The notes: generated by a model from the sequence alone, not told the origin. Shown: positions 1 through 9,785, counted from the stretch's first letter. The stretch is 64,000 nucleotides of DNA from Pseudomonas chlororaphis subsp. chlororaphis (GCF_003945765.1 NZ_CP027712.1:4898001-4962000); one strand, 5' to 3'. A program made the numbers and translations.

Positions 1-127
1 TACATCGCTAAATCGATCACCGCTGCTCTCCTCACTCAGGCCTTGCATGCTACGCAGTCGGCTCTGGTGCGGAAACGCACAGCAACGCACAATGGCTTTG
101 CCAAATTCGCACAAGCAAATACCCACC

Positions 128-1078
128 ATGAACCCCAACGCCCTCACCGACCAGCTCGGCCTGTTCCTCGATGTGCTGGAAGCCGGGAGTTTTTCCGCCG
201 CCGCGCGCCGGCATCCCTTGACCCCTTCGGCGGTGGCCCGGCGTATCGACAGTCTGGAAAGCGCGGTCGGCAGCAAGCTGTTCATGCGCACCACCCACGC
301 GGTGGTGGCGACGGCGGCTGGCCAGGCCTTTGCCGAACGCGCCCGGCGCATCGTCGCCGAACTGCAACTGGCGCGGGCAGAAGCCGTGTCCTTGAGCCAC
401 GCGCCGGAAGGCCTGATCCGCATCGACGCTCCCGCGGCGTTCGGCCGGCGACACCTGGCGCCAGCGATCGCCGATTTCCTGATGCTCTATCCGGGGCTGG
501 ATGTGCAGTTGCACCTGATCGACAGCTTCGTCGACATGCAGGGTTCGCACCTGGGCAAGGTCGATCTGGTGCTGCGCGCCGGGCAAAGGGTCGATACCCG
601 GATGGTGGCGACCTCGCTGGCAAGCATCGTGCGCATCGCCTGCGCCAGCCCGGCCTACCTCAAGCTGCGCGGCACCCCGGTGCATCCCGCCGAACTGAGC
701 CAGCACGACGGCCTGGACTGGGACGGCCTGGCTCCACTGTTCGCCTGGCGCTTCGAACTGGATGGGCAGTTGCAGACTCATCGCCCACAACGCATCCGCA
801 TGAGTGCCAACAATGCCGAGGCCCTGCTATCCGGAGCCCTGGCCGGGCTGGGCATCGCCCACCTACCGACCTGGCTGGCCAGCGAATACCTGCTGCGTGG
901 GGAACTGTTGCCGCTGTTCTGCGAAACCGGCCTGCCCAAACCGGAAAGCGCCGGTATCTATGCCTTGCGCCTGGAACAGCACACCAACGCTCGCAGCCGC
1001 CTGTTGCTGGAATACCTGAAGACTCGCTTCAGTCCGATTCCGCCCTGGGATCTGGCCCTGCAGAGCGCCATGGGCTGA
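128..1078 (+). CDS. LysR-family transcriptional regulator
   Basis: A 316-residue DNA-binding regulator. The first 60 residues form the winged helix-turn-helix typical of LysR proteins (segment GSFSAAARRHPLTPSAVARR), followed by a coiled linker helix and a two-lobed effector-binding domain. The open frame extends upstream to 47, but the ATG at 128 gives the standard LysR N-terminus, whereas the upstream residues resemble no family N-terminus. The variant residues in the recognition helix (SAVARRI instead of the usual SAVSRQI) are seen in the CrgA/AaeR-like branch. Its target is not clear: the next gene downstream is ohrR on the same strand, and the usual divergent target would lie to the left, outside the window. 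The ligand is unknown. Confidence 0.85.
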   Translation: MNPNALTDQLGLFLDVLEAGSFSAAARRHPLTPSAVARRIDSLESAVGSKLFMRTTHAVVATAAGQAFAERARRIVAELQLARAEAVSLSHAPEGLIRIDAPAAFGRRHLAPAIADFLMLYPGLDVQLHLIDSFVDMQGSHLGKVDLVLRAGQRVDTRMVATSLASIVRIACASPAYLKLRGTPVHPAELSQHDGLDWDGLAPLFAWRFELDGQLQTHRPQRIRMSANNAEALLSGALAGLGIAHLPTWLASEYLLRGELLPLFCETGLPKPESAGIYALRLEQHTNARSRLLLEYLKTRFSPIPPWDLALQSAMG

Positions 1079-1153
1079 GCGCTCGTGAGAATTATCTGGC
1101 GCATTAAAGATTCGCCCGCTAGATTCAGGGCGAGTATCGATCAAGGCCCGACC

Positions 1154-1615
1154 ATGAACACCAAAGGCTCCACCCCGGAAAAATGTGACGATCTGCTGCT
1201 GGATAACCAGCTGTGTTTCGCCCTTCACTCGACGTCGTTGCTGATGACCAAAGTCTATAAACCACTGCTGCAGGAGCTGGGCCTGACGTATCCCCAGTAC
1301 CTGGCAATGATGGTGCTCTGGGAGCAGGACGGACTGACCGTCGGCGAGATCAGCAGTCGCCTGCTGACCGATCCTGGTTCATTGACGCCCTTGCTCAAGC
1401 GCCTGGAAGCCGAGGGATTGCTGAGCCGGACCCGCAGCCGCGAAGACGAACGGGTGGTGATCATCGAGCTGACCGAGCAAGGCCGGACCCTGTATGACCG
1501 GGCGCGCGGCGTTCCCCAATGCATCCTCGGCGCCAGCGGCCTGACCCTGGAGCAACTGCGCAAACTGCAGGCCGATCTGCTGAACCTGCGCGGCCATCTG
1601 CAAGACAGCCTTTAA
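1154..1615 (+). CDS. ohrR: MarR-family organic peroxide sensor OhrR
   Basis: A 153-residue MarR-type repressor. OhrR proteins sense organic hydroperoxides through a reactive N-terminal cysteine and then release the ohr promoter. Cys21, in the segment QLCFALHSTS, sits at the position of the reactive cysteine of the family. A second cysteine near residue 120 (VPQCILG) suggests the two-cysteine class that forms an intersubunit disulfide. The winged-helix core (LTVGEISSRLLTDPGSLTPL and the SREDERVV wing) is intact. I chose the ATG at 1154 because it starts the conserved N-terminal helix; the frame is open from 1085. The ohr gene lies 279 bp downstream on the same strand, the classical pairing. 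Confidence 0.9.
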   Translation: MNTKGSTPEKCDDLLLDNQLCFALHSTSLLMTKVYKPLLQELGLTYPQYLAMMVLWEQDGLTVGEISSRLLTDPGSLTPLLKRLEAEGLLSRTRSREDERVVIIELTEQGRTLYDRARGVPQCILGASGLTLEQLRKLQADLLNLRGHLQDSL

Positions 1616-1690
1616 CGGCGCGCTCGCGAGCACGCCCTGCCCTTCTGCAGGAGCGCTTGCTCGCGATTCTCTCTGTTTCGATGTCGCTAA
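1616..1690 (+). repeat. degenerate REP-like hairpin after ohrR
   Basis: Just after the ohrR stop there is a GC-rich stretch containing GCTCGCGAGC and, about 35 bases later, the segment GCAGGAGCGCTTGCTCGCGA. The latter resembles the Pseudomonas REP consensus (a GTAGGAGC start and a GCGA core). It may act as the ohrR terminator. Both arms are imperfect, so this is a weak call. Confidence 0.4.
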
Positions 1691-1800
1691 CAGCGTATCG
1701 ACGAAAAAATTTCTCGATAAAAATATTATTTAAATCATTCACTTAGCCAAAAAATATGGACTGCTGGCAAGCATTTTCGAGTTTTTTTCAAAAATTTATA

Positions 1801-1867
1801 TTGCGCACTAAATATTTGAGCGATACATTTACTTCGCACTTACTTAGCGCGCAAATATTTAGCGCAA
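1801..1867 (+). promoter_or_regulatory. candidate OhrR operator, inverted repeat upstream of ohr
   Basis: Two inverted arms, TTGCGCACTAAATATTTG at 1801 and CAAATATTTAGCGCAA at 1852-1867, face each other across about 34 bases in an AT-rich leader. They end 27 bases before the ohr start. OhrR is known to bind AT-rich inverted repeats in ohr promoters. Position and symmetry make this the likely operator, but the assignment is inferred. Confidence 0.55.
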
Positions 1868-1894
1868 AAATTCGAAACCCAAGAGGCTCACACC

Positions 1895-2314
1895 ATGCAA
1901 ACTCTCTATACCGCAGTCGCAACCGCAACCGGTGGCCGTGATGGTCGCGCCGTCTCCAGCGACAACATCCTCGACGTCAAACTCTCCACCCCCAAAGAAC
2001 TCGGTGGTGCCGGCGGCCAGGCGACCAACCCTGAGCAACTCTTCGCCGCCGGCTACTCCGCCTGCTTTATCGGCGCCCTGAAATTCGTCGCCAGCCAAAG
2101 CAAGCGCAAGATCCCGGACAACGCGTCGATCACTGCGCACGTCGGCATCGGCCAGATTCCTGGCGGCTTCGGCCTGGACATCGACCTGCATATCAGCCTG
2201 CCAGGTCTTGAACAGAGCGACGCGCAGTCCCTGGTCGAAGCGGCTCACCAGGTCTGCCCTTACTCCAACGCCACCCGCGGCAACGTCGACGTACGTCTGC
2301 ACGTGACTGTCTAA
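1895..2314 (+). CDS. ohr: organic hydroperoxide resistance protein Ohr
   Basis: A 139-residue thiol peroxidase of the OsmC/Ohr family that reduces fatty-acid and other organic hydroperoxides in the cytoplasm, using lipoylated proteins as reductant in characterised members. The two catalytic cysteines are visible: Cys57 in AAGYSACFIGAL and Cys121 in VCPYSNATRGN. The N-terminal motif MQTLYTAVATATGGRDG is also family-typical. Length is normal for Ohr. An AAGAGG ribosome-binding site lies before the ATG. It is downstream of ohrR and preceded by a palindromic AT-rich region, so peroxide induction through OhrR is expected. Confidence 0.95.
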   Translation: MQTLYTAVATATGGRDGRAVSSDNILDVKLSTPKELGGAGGQATNPEQLFAAGYSACFIGALKFVASQSKRKIPDNASITAHVGIGQIPGGFGLDIDLHISLPGLEQSDAQSLVEAAHQVCPYSNATRGNVDVRLHVTV

Positions 2315-2355
2315 CCCAGCTGCGCGCCAGCGCCCGCACCGCCCAGGAGACGAAC

Positions 2356-3369
2356 ATGAACACTTTCAGCAAGGTCTTGACCGGTAGCCTTCTCGCCCTG
2401 TCCATCAACACGGCGTTCGCCGAAGGCGGGGTCGAACACAACACCCAGGCGTTCCTCGACACCTTGAACGCCGGCAGCGGCAAGCCGATGGAACAGATGA
2501 CACCCAAAGAGGCCCGGGCCGTGCTGGTCGGCGCCCAGGCCGGGGTCAAGCTGACACTGCCCAAGGCGGATGTCAGCCAGAAGACCATCGACGTCGACGG
2601 CCAGGCCATCAGCCTGACCATCGTCAGGCCGGCCGGGGTGAAAGGCACGTTGCCGGTGTTCATGTTCTTCCACGGCGGCGGCTGGGTGCTGGGAGACTTC
2701 CCGACCCACGAACGGCTGGTGCGGGACCTGGTGGTGGGCTCCGGGGCGGCGGCGGTATTCGTCAATTACACACCGTCCCCGGAAGCGCATTACCCGGTGG
2801 CGATCAATCAGGCTTACGCGGCGACCCAATGGGTGGCCGAGCATGGCCGGGAAATCAACGTCGACGGCAAGCGCCTGGCGGTTGCCGGCAACAGCGTCGG
2901 CGGCAACATGGCAGCAGTGGTCAGCCTGATGGCCAAGGACAAGGGCACGCCGGCGATCCGGTTCCAGCTGTTGTTGTGGCCGGTAACCGACGCGAATTTC
3001 GAGACGGCGTCGTACAACCAGTATGCCGAGGGACACTTCCTCAGCAAAAACATGATGAAGTGGTTCTGGGACAACTACACCACCGATGCCCGGCAGCGTA
3101 ACGAGATCTACGCCTCACCGCTGCGCGCCACCAGCGCCCAGCTCAAGGGCCTGCCACCCGCGCTGATCCAGACGGCCGGTGCCGACGTACTGCGCGACGA
3201 AGGCGAAGCCTATGCCCGCAAGCTGGACGAAGCCGGCGTGACCGTGACCTCGGTGCGCTACAACGGGATGATCCATGACTACGGTCTGCTCAACGTGGTC
3301 AGCCAGGTACCCGCGGTGCGTTCAGCACTGCTGCAAGCATCCGATGAGCTCAAGCAACATCTGAAGTAA
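2356..3369 (+). CDS. exported alpha/beta hydrolase (HSL-type esterase)
   Basis: A 337-residue predicted esterase or lipase of the hormone-sensitive-lipase family. Residues 1-22 are a signal peptide ending in NTAFA, so the enzyme is probably periplasmic. The oxyanion motif HGGG begins at His106. The nucleophile elbow is GNSVGG with Ser180, a variant of the usual GDSAGG. A later Asp (GADVLRDEG) and the C-terminal IHDYG histidine complete the expected triad. A good ribosome-binding site (AGGAGA) precedes the ATG. It starts 41 bp after ohr, so it may be co-transcribed with ohr and help clear peroxide-damaged or fatty-acid esters. That role is inferred and the substrate is unknown. Confidence 0.85.
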   Translation: MNTFSKVLTGSLLALSINTAFAEGGVEHNTQAFLDTLNAGSGKPMEQMTPKEARAVLVGAQAGVKLTLPKADVSQKTIDVDGQAISLTIVRPAGVKGTLPVFMFFHGGGWVLGDFPTHERLVRDLVVGSGAAAVFVNYTPSPEAHYPVAINQAYAATQWVAEHGREINVDGKRLAVAGNSVGGNMAAVVSLMAKDKGTPAIRFQLLLWPVTDANFETASYNQYAEGHFLSKNMMKWFWDNYTTDARQRNEIYASPLRATSAQLKGLPPALIQTAGADVLRDEGEAYARKLDEAGVTVTSVRYNGMIHDYGLLNVVSQVPAVRSALLQASDELKQHLK

Positions 3370-3394
3370 GTTTGCCACCCAGGCCTTCGGCCAC

Positions 3395-3425
3395 AAAAAA
3401 GCCCGACTCGATGGTCGGGCTTTTT
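3395..3425. terminator. bidirectional terminator between hydrolase and efp
   Basis: Stem GCCCGAC (3401-3407) pairs with GTCGGGC (3414-3420). It is flanked by A6 on the left and T5 on the right, so it can stop both the plus-strand hydrolase and the minus-strand efp. Confidence 0.85.
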
Positions 3426-3450
3426 CGTGGCTATGGATTCAAGCAGGGGC

Positions 3451-4023
3451 TTAAACCTTGGCGCGGCCTTTGTAGGAACCGCCTTCGCGAGTATCGATCT
3501 CGATCATGTCGCCGATTTCGATGAAGTCCGCAACCGACAGCTCGGTACCGTTCTTCAGTTTGGCAGGCTTCATCACCTTGCCCGAAGTGTCGCCGCGAGC
3601 GGAACCTTCGGTGTAGTCAACCTGGCGCACGATGGTGGTCGGCAGGTCAACGGAAACCAGACGGTCTTCGAAGAACACGGCTTCGCAAACGTCGGTCATG
3701 CCTTCTTCGATGAACGGCAGAACGGCTTCGATGTCTTCGGCGTTCAGCTCGTACATGGTGTAGTCGGTGGTGTCCATGAACGTGTAGGTGTCGCCGCTGA
3801 TGAACGACAGGGTCGCTTCTTTGCGATCCAGGATCACGTCGTCCAGTTTGTCGTCCGCACCGTAAACGGTTTCGGTCTTGTAACCGGTCAGCAGGTTCTT
3901 CAGCTTGGTCTTCATGATCGCGCTGTTACGACCGGACTTGGTGAATTCAGCTTTCTGAACCAGCCAAGGATCGTTGTCGATACGGATCACGGTACCGGGT
4001 TTGAGTTCTTTACCAGTTTTCAT
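3451..4023 (-). CDS. efp: translation elongation factor P
   Basis: A 190-residue elongation factor P that relieves ribosome stalling at polyproline stretches. The three-domain OB-fold sequence is full length (KOW-like N-terminus, [10 protein letters not shown] central domain, [15 protein letters not shown] end). The tip of domain I reads KSGRNSA with an arginine at position 32. Proteins of this type are activated by rhamnosylation of Arg32 rather than by lysylation, and the matching enzyme gene earP lies immediately upstream. The spacing of 48 bp on the same strand suggests an earP-efp unit. Confidence 0.97.
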   Translation of the reverse strand: MKTGKELKPGTVIRIDNDPWLVQKAEFTKSGRNSAIMKTKLKNLLTGYKTETVYGADDKLDDVILDRKEATLSFISGDTYTFMDTTDYTMYELNAEDIEAVLPFIEEGMTDVCEAVFFEDRLVSVDLPTTIVRQVDYTEGSARGDTSGKVMKPAKLKNGTELSVADFIEIGDMIEIDTREGGSYKGRAKV

Positions 4024-4071
4024 TGCGAATATCCGAATTTGGATGGGATTTACAAAAATCTAGGCCGCGTA

Positions 4072-5205
4072 TCATATCCAATTTAGGTAAAACTGCACCA
4101 GCGCCGCAGCAAGATCGGGCTGCGAGCCCTGTTCCAGACACCACTTTTCGGCGTGAGCAGCCACTTCCGGCCAGTGTTCGAGCAGCTTTTTCCAGCCTTG
4201 CGCCATCTCGCCTCCGGCATTCCAGGCCCGCCACAGGTCGATCAACACCGCCTTGGCCTCTGGTGACAGCCCCTGCGTATAAAGCTCGAGAAAGGCGTCG
4301 AGCTTGTCCAGGTGAATGTCTTCGTCCTGTTGATAAATGTGCCAAAGCATCGGCCGGCCGGCCCACTGCGCGCGCACGAACGAATCCTCGCCGCGTACCG
4401 AGTTGAAATCGCAGGACCACAGGAGCTGGTCGTATTCCTCCTGTCGGACGAACGGCAGCACCTGCACCGTCAAGGCCCCTCGGACCTGCACCGCACCCGC
4501 CGTCAGCGCCTCGACACCCAGCCAGTGTTGTACGTCACCGAGGATCCGCCCCTCGGGAACCAGCAGATGGGTAGCTCGCGAGTCGGCAGACAGCGCTTGC
4601 AGCCAACTGGCCAGGCCGGCGTTCTCATAGGCGAACAGCGACATCAATCGCGCGCCAGGTGCTGCAAATACGTCGAGCCCTTCCAGGAAGCGTTGCCGGG
4701 CCAGGGGGTCCTGCTGAAACGCCCTGCGCCGCTCCAGCAATCCAGCCTCGCGTAGCAGCCCACCGGTGCCGGCTTGGAAGCCGGGGAAAAAGAAGTACTT
4801 CTGCACGCCCTTGAACTTCACCGAGGGCAGACCGTGACAGCCGGTCACCCAGGCCTCGGCGCTGAGGTAATCGAGGTTTAGCCACAAAGGGGTATGTTCA
4901 CGCTCGGCCATCGCCTCCATATAAGCCGCTGGCAACTGGCAGGCAAAGGCCGCGATCACCACATCGGCAGCCGCCACCGGCGACCACTCGGTTGGCCAGT
5001 GACGCACATCGACGCCTTCCTGCCATTGCTGAGGCAAGGCGATATCGATGGGCGGGCACAAACGCTCGAAGGCCCGCAGGTCATCCACCCACAGCCGCAC
5101 CGCGCACTGATGTTCGGCCACCAATTGCCGGGCCAGCCGCCAGGTCACGCCGATATCGCCGTAGTTGTCGACGACGCTGCAGAAAATATCCCAGGAGGCT
5201 TTCAT
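4072..5205 (-). CDS. earP: EF-P arginine rhamnosyltransferase EarP
   Basis: A 377-residue glycosyltransferase (GT104, GT-B fold) that moves rhamnose from dTDP-L-rhamnose to Arg32 of EF-P. I chose the ATG at 5205, giving MKASWDIF, because this places the residues known to be catalytic in P. putida EarP at the same numbers: Asp13 and Asp17 in VVDNYGDIGV, and Glu273 in the RGEDS motif. The open frame extends further upstream to 5358, but that extension overlaps the divergent gene's leader. Downstream lies efp, its only substrate. Confidence 0.95.
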   Translation of the reverse strand: MKASWDIFCSVVDNYGDIGVTWRLARQLVAEHQCAVRLWVDDLRAFERLCPPIDIALPQQWQEGVDVRHWPTEWSPVAAADVVIAAFACQLPAAYMEAMAEREHTPLWLNLDYLSAEAWVTGCHGLPSVKFKGVQKYFFFPGFQAGTGGLLREAGLLERRRAFQQDPLARQRFLEGLDVFAAPGARLMSLFAYENAGLASWLQALSADSRATHLLVPEGRILGDVQHWLGVEALTAGAVQVRGALTVQVLPFVRQEEYDQLLWSCDFNSVRGEDSFVRAQWAGRPMLWHIYQQDEDIHLDKLDAFLELYTQGLSPEAKAVLIDLWRAWNAGGEMAQGWKKLLEHWPEVAAHAEKWCLEQGSQPDLAAALVQFYLNWI

Positions 5206-5327
5206 TCCGGGCTCCATTTGGCAAAGGCGCCGATTGTCCGCATAAATGGCTACTGACAGAAGAGCCAACGCCGATAATCTTCGTGCGACAATCGCAGCTT
5301 GCCGACACCGCCTGCCAGGAGGCTGCC

Positions 5328-5723
5328 ATGCCCTATCGCCCGACGCCCCGTCGATCATTACGTATCAGCGTAAACGCACTTCAACTCAGCGGCAGTATTG
5401 CCCTGGGATTGTGGCTGGGTTTTCTGGCGATCGCCCTGACCTGCTGGCTGGCCTGGCGTTTTCTGTTCGACCAGCAATTGGCGCCCGTCGCCCAGGCCGT
5501 GCAACAGCTGGCAAAACCGCCCAGTGCGGAATCGGCGGCGTCCAACCGCATGTTCGAGCAGTACCAGGAAAACCTGCGTAAAAACGAACAGCAGCAGTCC
5601 CTGGATAATGCGCGCAGCAACCTGCGCAACCAGTCCAACCCGAAATGCCAGTTCTGGTTGCAACAGGACCAGACGGCGCCAAGCGAAAAGAGCCGGGCCA
5701 ACGTCCTGCAATTCTGCGATTGA
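5328..5723 (+). CDS. conserved single-pass membrane protein
   Basis: A 131-residue protein of unknown function. One long hydrophobic segment at about residues 20-45 (SGSIALGLWLGFLAIALTCW) is followed by a soluble helical, Gln/Asn-rich tail with two cysteines near the end (PKCQFWL and LQFCD). The ATG at 5328 is preceded by AGGAGG. It is divergent from earP across 122 bp, and its stop is directly followed by the next gene (2 bp gap), so the two are probably an operon. No recognised domain. Confidence 0.75.
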   Translation: MPYRPTPRRSLRISVNALQLSGSIALGLWLGFLAIALTCWLAWRFLFDQQLAPVAQAVQQLAKPPSAESAASNRMFEQYQENLRKNEQQQSLDNARSNLRNQSNPKCQFWLQQDQTAPSEKSRANVLQFCD

Positions 5724-5725
5724 TC

Positions 5726-6208
5726 ATGAACAAACCTACGGTCCACCAACTGATTCTCGACAAACTCCGTGGCGATCTGGAGATCGCCCAGCGTGCGGCG
5801 CAGACCGCCTATGAAGCGGCGACCCACGAAGAGAACATTGCCGAAAACAAATACGACACCCTGGGGCTCGAGGCCTCCTATCTCGCCGCCGGCCAGGCCA
5901 GGCGCGTCGAGGAAATCCGGCAGGCGCTGGCGCTCTGCCAGAACCTGACCCTGCGCCCGTACGACGAGCAAGTTGGTATCCAGATCGGCGCGCTGCTGGG
6001 CCTCGAAGACGAAAACGGCCACGAACAATGGCTGTTCCTGGCGCCGGATGGGGCGGGACTGAAGGTAGAGGTGGTGGGGCAACCGGTGACCGTCATCACC
6101 CCTCGTTCACCGTTGGGCAAAGGCCTGCTGGGCAAGTTCGAGGGGGATGAACTGGAGATCGTCGTCGCCGGCGCTCGGCAACAGTTCGCTGTCACCGAGG
6201 TCAAGTAA
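5726..6208 (+). CDS. GreA/GreB C-terminal-domain-like protein
   Basis: A 160-residue protein. Residues 1-70 form a helical region (LRGDLEIAQRAAQTAYEAAT and following) like the coiled coil of Gre factors. Residues 85-160 resemble the Gre/Rnk FKBP-like C-terminal domain (QWLFLAPDGAGL, ITPRSPLGKGLLGK). This suggests binding near the RNA polymerase secondary channel, but the acidic cleavage-tip residues of true GreA are not obvious, so function is inferred only. It follows the membrane protein gene by 2 bp. Confidence 0.7.
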   Translation: MNKPTVHQLILDKLRGDLEIAQRAAQTAYEAATHEENIAENKYDTLGLEASYLAAGQARRVEEIRQALALCQNLTLRPYDEQVGIQIGALLGLEDENGHEQWLFLAPDGAGLKVEVVGQPVTVITPRSPLGKGLLGKFEGDELEIVVAGARQQFAVTEVK

Positions 6209-6215
6209 GCCCGAC

Positions 6216-7199
<984 letters not shown>

Positions 7200-7302
7200 T
7201 CAAAGCAGGTAGACGCCACGGGCATCAGCGACGGTATATAACTATATTAATGGTTCGAAGAATAAATCTAGAACTTTTCTTCAGAAAATTCCAACAAGCG
7301 CA

Positions 7303-7803
7303 TCAGATATCTCCGAGCCGCCGACGCTGTACCAAAGGCACCAGGTAAACCGGAACCTTGGCCAGTTGCAGTACCCTGGCTGCCGTCCTGCCCAATGGAG
7401 TTTCACCACCCGCCCCATGGCTGTGACTTCCTACGATCAACAAATCCACAGAGAGTTTCGACGCCTGCTCGAGAATGACGTGCGAGGGGTCCCCCTGAAA
7501 GACCCTGACCGACTGAATCAGCGCGAGATCCTGCATGCCCTCCCCCAACTCTTCGCGAAAGCTGTCGAGCACCCGTTGCTCGATATTCGCCATCACCGTG
7601 CTCAGTCCCTGACTGTGAAACTCATTCAGGGCCTGTTCGTCGAGATAACTCTGCAACACCGACTCGGCAAACAGCCCCATGGGCTCCACCGCATGAACCA
7701 CGTGCAATTCGGCATTGAATGTTCGAGCCAGCTCCAGGGCATGTTGCATCACGTAGGGCGCATACAGACCGAGGTCAGTGGCATACAGCATCGAACGAAT
7801 CAT
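7303..7803 (-). CDS. universal stress protein (UspA family)
   Basis: A 166-residue single UspA domain. The start MIRSMLYATDLG and the C-terminal nucleotide-binding loop (VGSHSHGAGGETPLGRTAARVLQ, close to the G2xG9GS/T motif) indicate an ATP-binding type Usp. A strong AGGAGG ribosome-binding site lies five bases before the ATG. It stands alone between cysB and a nucleotidase gene, all on the minus strand. Family members support survival under stress and anaerobiosis. The specific role is unknown. Confidence 0.9.
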   Translation of the reverse strand: MIRSMLYATDLGLYAPYVMQHALELARTFNAELHVVHAVEPMGLFAESVLQSYLDEQALNEFHSQGLSTVMANIEQRVLDSFREELGEGMQDLALIQSVRVFQGDPSHVILEQASKLSVDLLIVGSHSHGAGGETPLGRTAARVLQLAKVPVYLVPLVQRRRLGDI

Positions 7804-7896
7804 ATGACCTCCTCGACTGCCAATATGGCGGAGATTGATTCAGCTTAGCAGTGCCAAGGCGACTACGACGTCCCGCGCAAGCCCGTGAACATTGAG

Positions 7897-8802
7897 CTAA
7901 ACCTTGGTTTCGTTGCTGATACCGTGGGGTACGTGACCGGTGGCGACCACTTCGCGAGCCAGTTCGCAATGACCCGCCTGATCGTCGAAGAACACATCGG
8001 CGGCGAAGGCTTCGAGAAAGGCGGCCTTCTCCAGGCCGCCCAGGAACAACGATTCGTCCAGACGGATATCCCATTCGCGCAGGGTGCGGATCACCCGTTC
8101 ATGGGCCGGTGCCGAACGCGCCGTCACCAGGGCGGTGCGGATCGGACAACCATCGTCGGGGAATTCGCGCTGCAACAGATTGAGCGCAGCGAGGAAGCCT
8201 TTGAACGGCCCCCCACGCAACGGCTCGCGGGCGGACTCGCGCTCCTTGGCCTGAAAGGCTTCCAGGCCACCGAGCTGATAGACCCGTTCCGACTCATCGG
8301 AAAACAGCACGGCATCACCGTCGAAAGCGATCCGCAGTTCGGCGCTGGCGGCGCGTCGGGCGCCACCGGAAAGAATGGTCGCCGCAGCGAACCCGGCGTC
8401 CAGTGCGCTGCGCACATCTTCGGCGTGGGTGGAAAGAAACAGGTCGCAGCCAAAGGCTGCGAGGTAGGGATAAGGGCTGCGGCCACCAACAAACGCGGCC
8501 CGGGAAATATCCAGGCCGTAATGCTGAATCGAGTTGAAGACCCGCAGGCCCGTGTCGGCACTGTTACGCGACACTAGCACCACCTCGACCCGCGCCCGGC
8601 CGAGGCTGGCATTGAGGCTCAAGAGCTTTTTCACCAGGGGGAAAGCATCGCCCGGTTCGAGGGATTCCTCCTCGTGATCGATCTGATACTTGCGGTAGGC
8701 CTCGACCCCCTCGGCCAGATAGACCTTATGGCTCTCGCTGAGATCGAACAGGGCCCGCGATGAAATCGCCACCACCAGTTTACCGCCCAAGCCCTTTGCC
8801 AT
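7897..8802 (-). CDS. cytosolic 5'-nucleotidase family protein
   Basis: A 301-residue protein resembling the bacterial homologues of cytosolic 5'-nucleotidase I (HAD superfamily), which dephosphorylate nucleoside monophosphates. Visible family features are the N-terminal ISSRALFDL segment, VVLVSRNSADTGLRVF, SIQHYGLDISRAAFVGG and the late acidic DVFFDDQAGHC motif near residue 285. I chose the ATG at 8802, which has a purine-rich GGGGGAAGGG site; a TTG at 8829 would overlap the upstream gene. It lies 23 bp downstream of the PanE-like gene and is probably co-transcribed. Substrate is not known. Confidence 0.8.
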   Translation of the reverse strand: MAKGLGGKLVVAISSRALFDLSESHKVYLAEGVEAYRKYQIDHEEESLEPGDAFPLVKKLLSLNASLGRARVEVVLVSRNSADTGLRVFNSIQHYGLDISRAAFVGGRSPYPYLAAFGCDLFLSTHAEDVRSALDAGFAAATILSGGARRAASAELRIAFDGDAVLFSDESERVYQLGGLEAFQAKERESAREPLRGGPFKGFLAALNLLQREFPDDGCPIRTALVTARSAPAHERVIRTLREWDIRLDESLFLGGLEKAAFLEAFAADVFFDDQAGHCELAREVVATGHVPHGISNETKV

Positions 8803-8825
8803 ATCCCTTCCCCCCGATGCTGCGA

Positions 8826-9785
8826 TCAACCGTTATGCCGGTCGATAAAACTCAACGCCTGATACAAGGCTTCCATTTTCGGCAGCTCGCATCCCGCCGC
8901 CTTGGCCGCGGCCAATGGCGCGACATAGATGGCCGACAACTCCAACGCACGTTTGTGCTGGTAGTCGTGGTACATGCTCGGCCAATAGTCCGGCATGCCT
9001 TCGGTCACCTTGAACAAGTGCTCAGCATAGCCGTCCGGCATGCTGTGACCACAGGCCAGGGCGCCTTGCACCACTTCACGCATCAAGGCCTGAATCAGCT
9101 CGCGGCTGTCGGCATCGGCCATCAGCGCCGTGGTGCTGGCGTTGAGCAACACTGACAAACCGTTATAGGGCACGTTCCACACCAGTTTCTGCCAGCGCGC
9201 CTGCTGCAGGTTGGCCATGGCCTGGGAGCCGATACCGGCCTTGCGGAATAGCGCGGCGCCCTCTTCCACTATTGCCTGGCGCTGCGACTCGTCCTGCGCT
9301 GCCGGGCCACTGTGATACCCCAGGTTCACCGCGCCCAGCGCCTGATGCTCGATCACCCCTGGTCCGGCACGGTGCACGCAGATAAAACACAGGCCGCCCA
9401 ACAGATGCAGCGAGTCGGGAAGCAGGTCGCGCAGGCCATCTTCCACATCCAGGCCATTCTGCAACAACAGCACCTTGGCGCCGGGAGCCGCCGCGCAAAG
9501 AATCGCTGGAGCCAGCTCGGCGTTGCTGGTGGTCTTGGCCCCCACCAGCAGCCAATCGCAGGGCGGCATGTCTTCGGCACTGGCATAGGCCTGGACCGGG
9601 TTCAGGGTCAGCTCACCATGCACCGCGCTATGCAGTTGCAACCCCCGCTCGGTGACCGCGGCGAATTCGCTGCGCAGCAGGAAATGCACATCCAGGCCGG
9701 CTCGCGCCAGCAACATCCCGTAGAAACCACCGATCGCTCCGGTACCGATAATGCCGATTCGCGGCGTGTGGACTGCTTCCATCAA
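8826..9785 (-). CDS. 2-dehydropantoate 2-reductase family protein (PanE/ApbA)
   Basis: A 319-residue NADPH-dependent reductase. The Rossmann motif IIGTGAIGGFYG is at residues 11-22, and the conserved VGAKTTSN and lysine-containing KLVWNVPYN segments follow, as in ketopantoate reductases of vitamin B5 synthesis. Many genomes carry several paralogues with different substrates, so the ketopantoate assignment is by family only. The start overlaps the stop of the upstream thioredoxin-like gene by 4 bp (ATGA), indicating translational coupling. Confidence 0.85.
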   Translation of the reverse strand: MMEAVHTPRIGIIGTGAIGGFYGMLLARAGLDVHFLLRSEFAAVTERGLQLHSAVHGELTLNPVQAYASAEDMPPCDWLLVGAKTTSNAELAPAILCAAAPGAKVLLLQNGLDVEDGLRDLLPDSLHLLGGLCFICVHRAGPGVIEHQALGAVNLGYHSGPAAQDESQRQAIVEEGAALFRKAGIGSQAMANLQQARWQKLVWNVPYNGLSVLLNASTTALMADADSRELIQALMREVVQGALACGHSMPDGYAEHLFKVTEGMPDYWPSMYHDYQHKRALELSAIYVAPLAAAKAAGCELPKMEALYQALSFIDRHNG

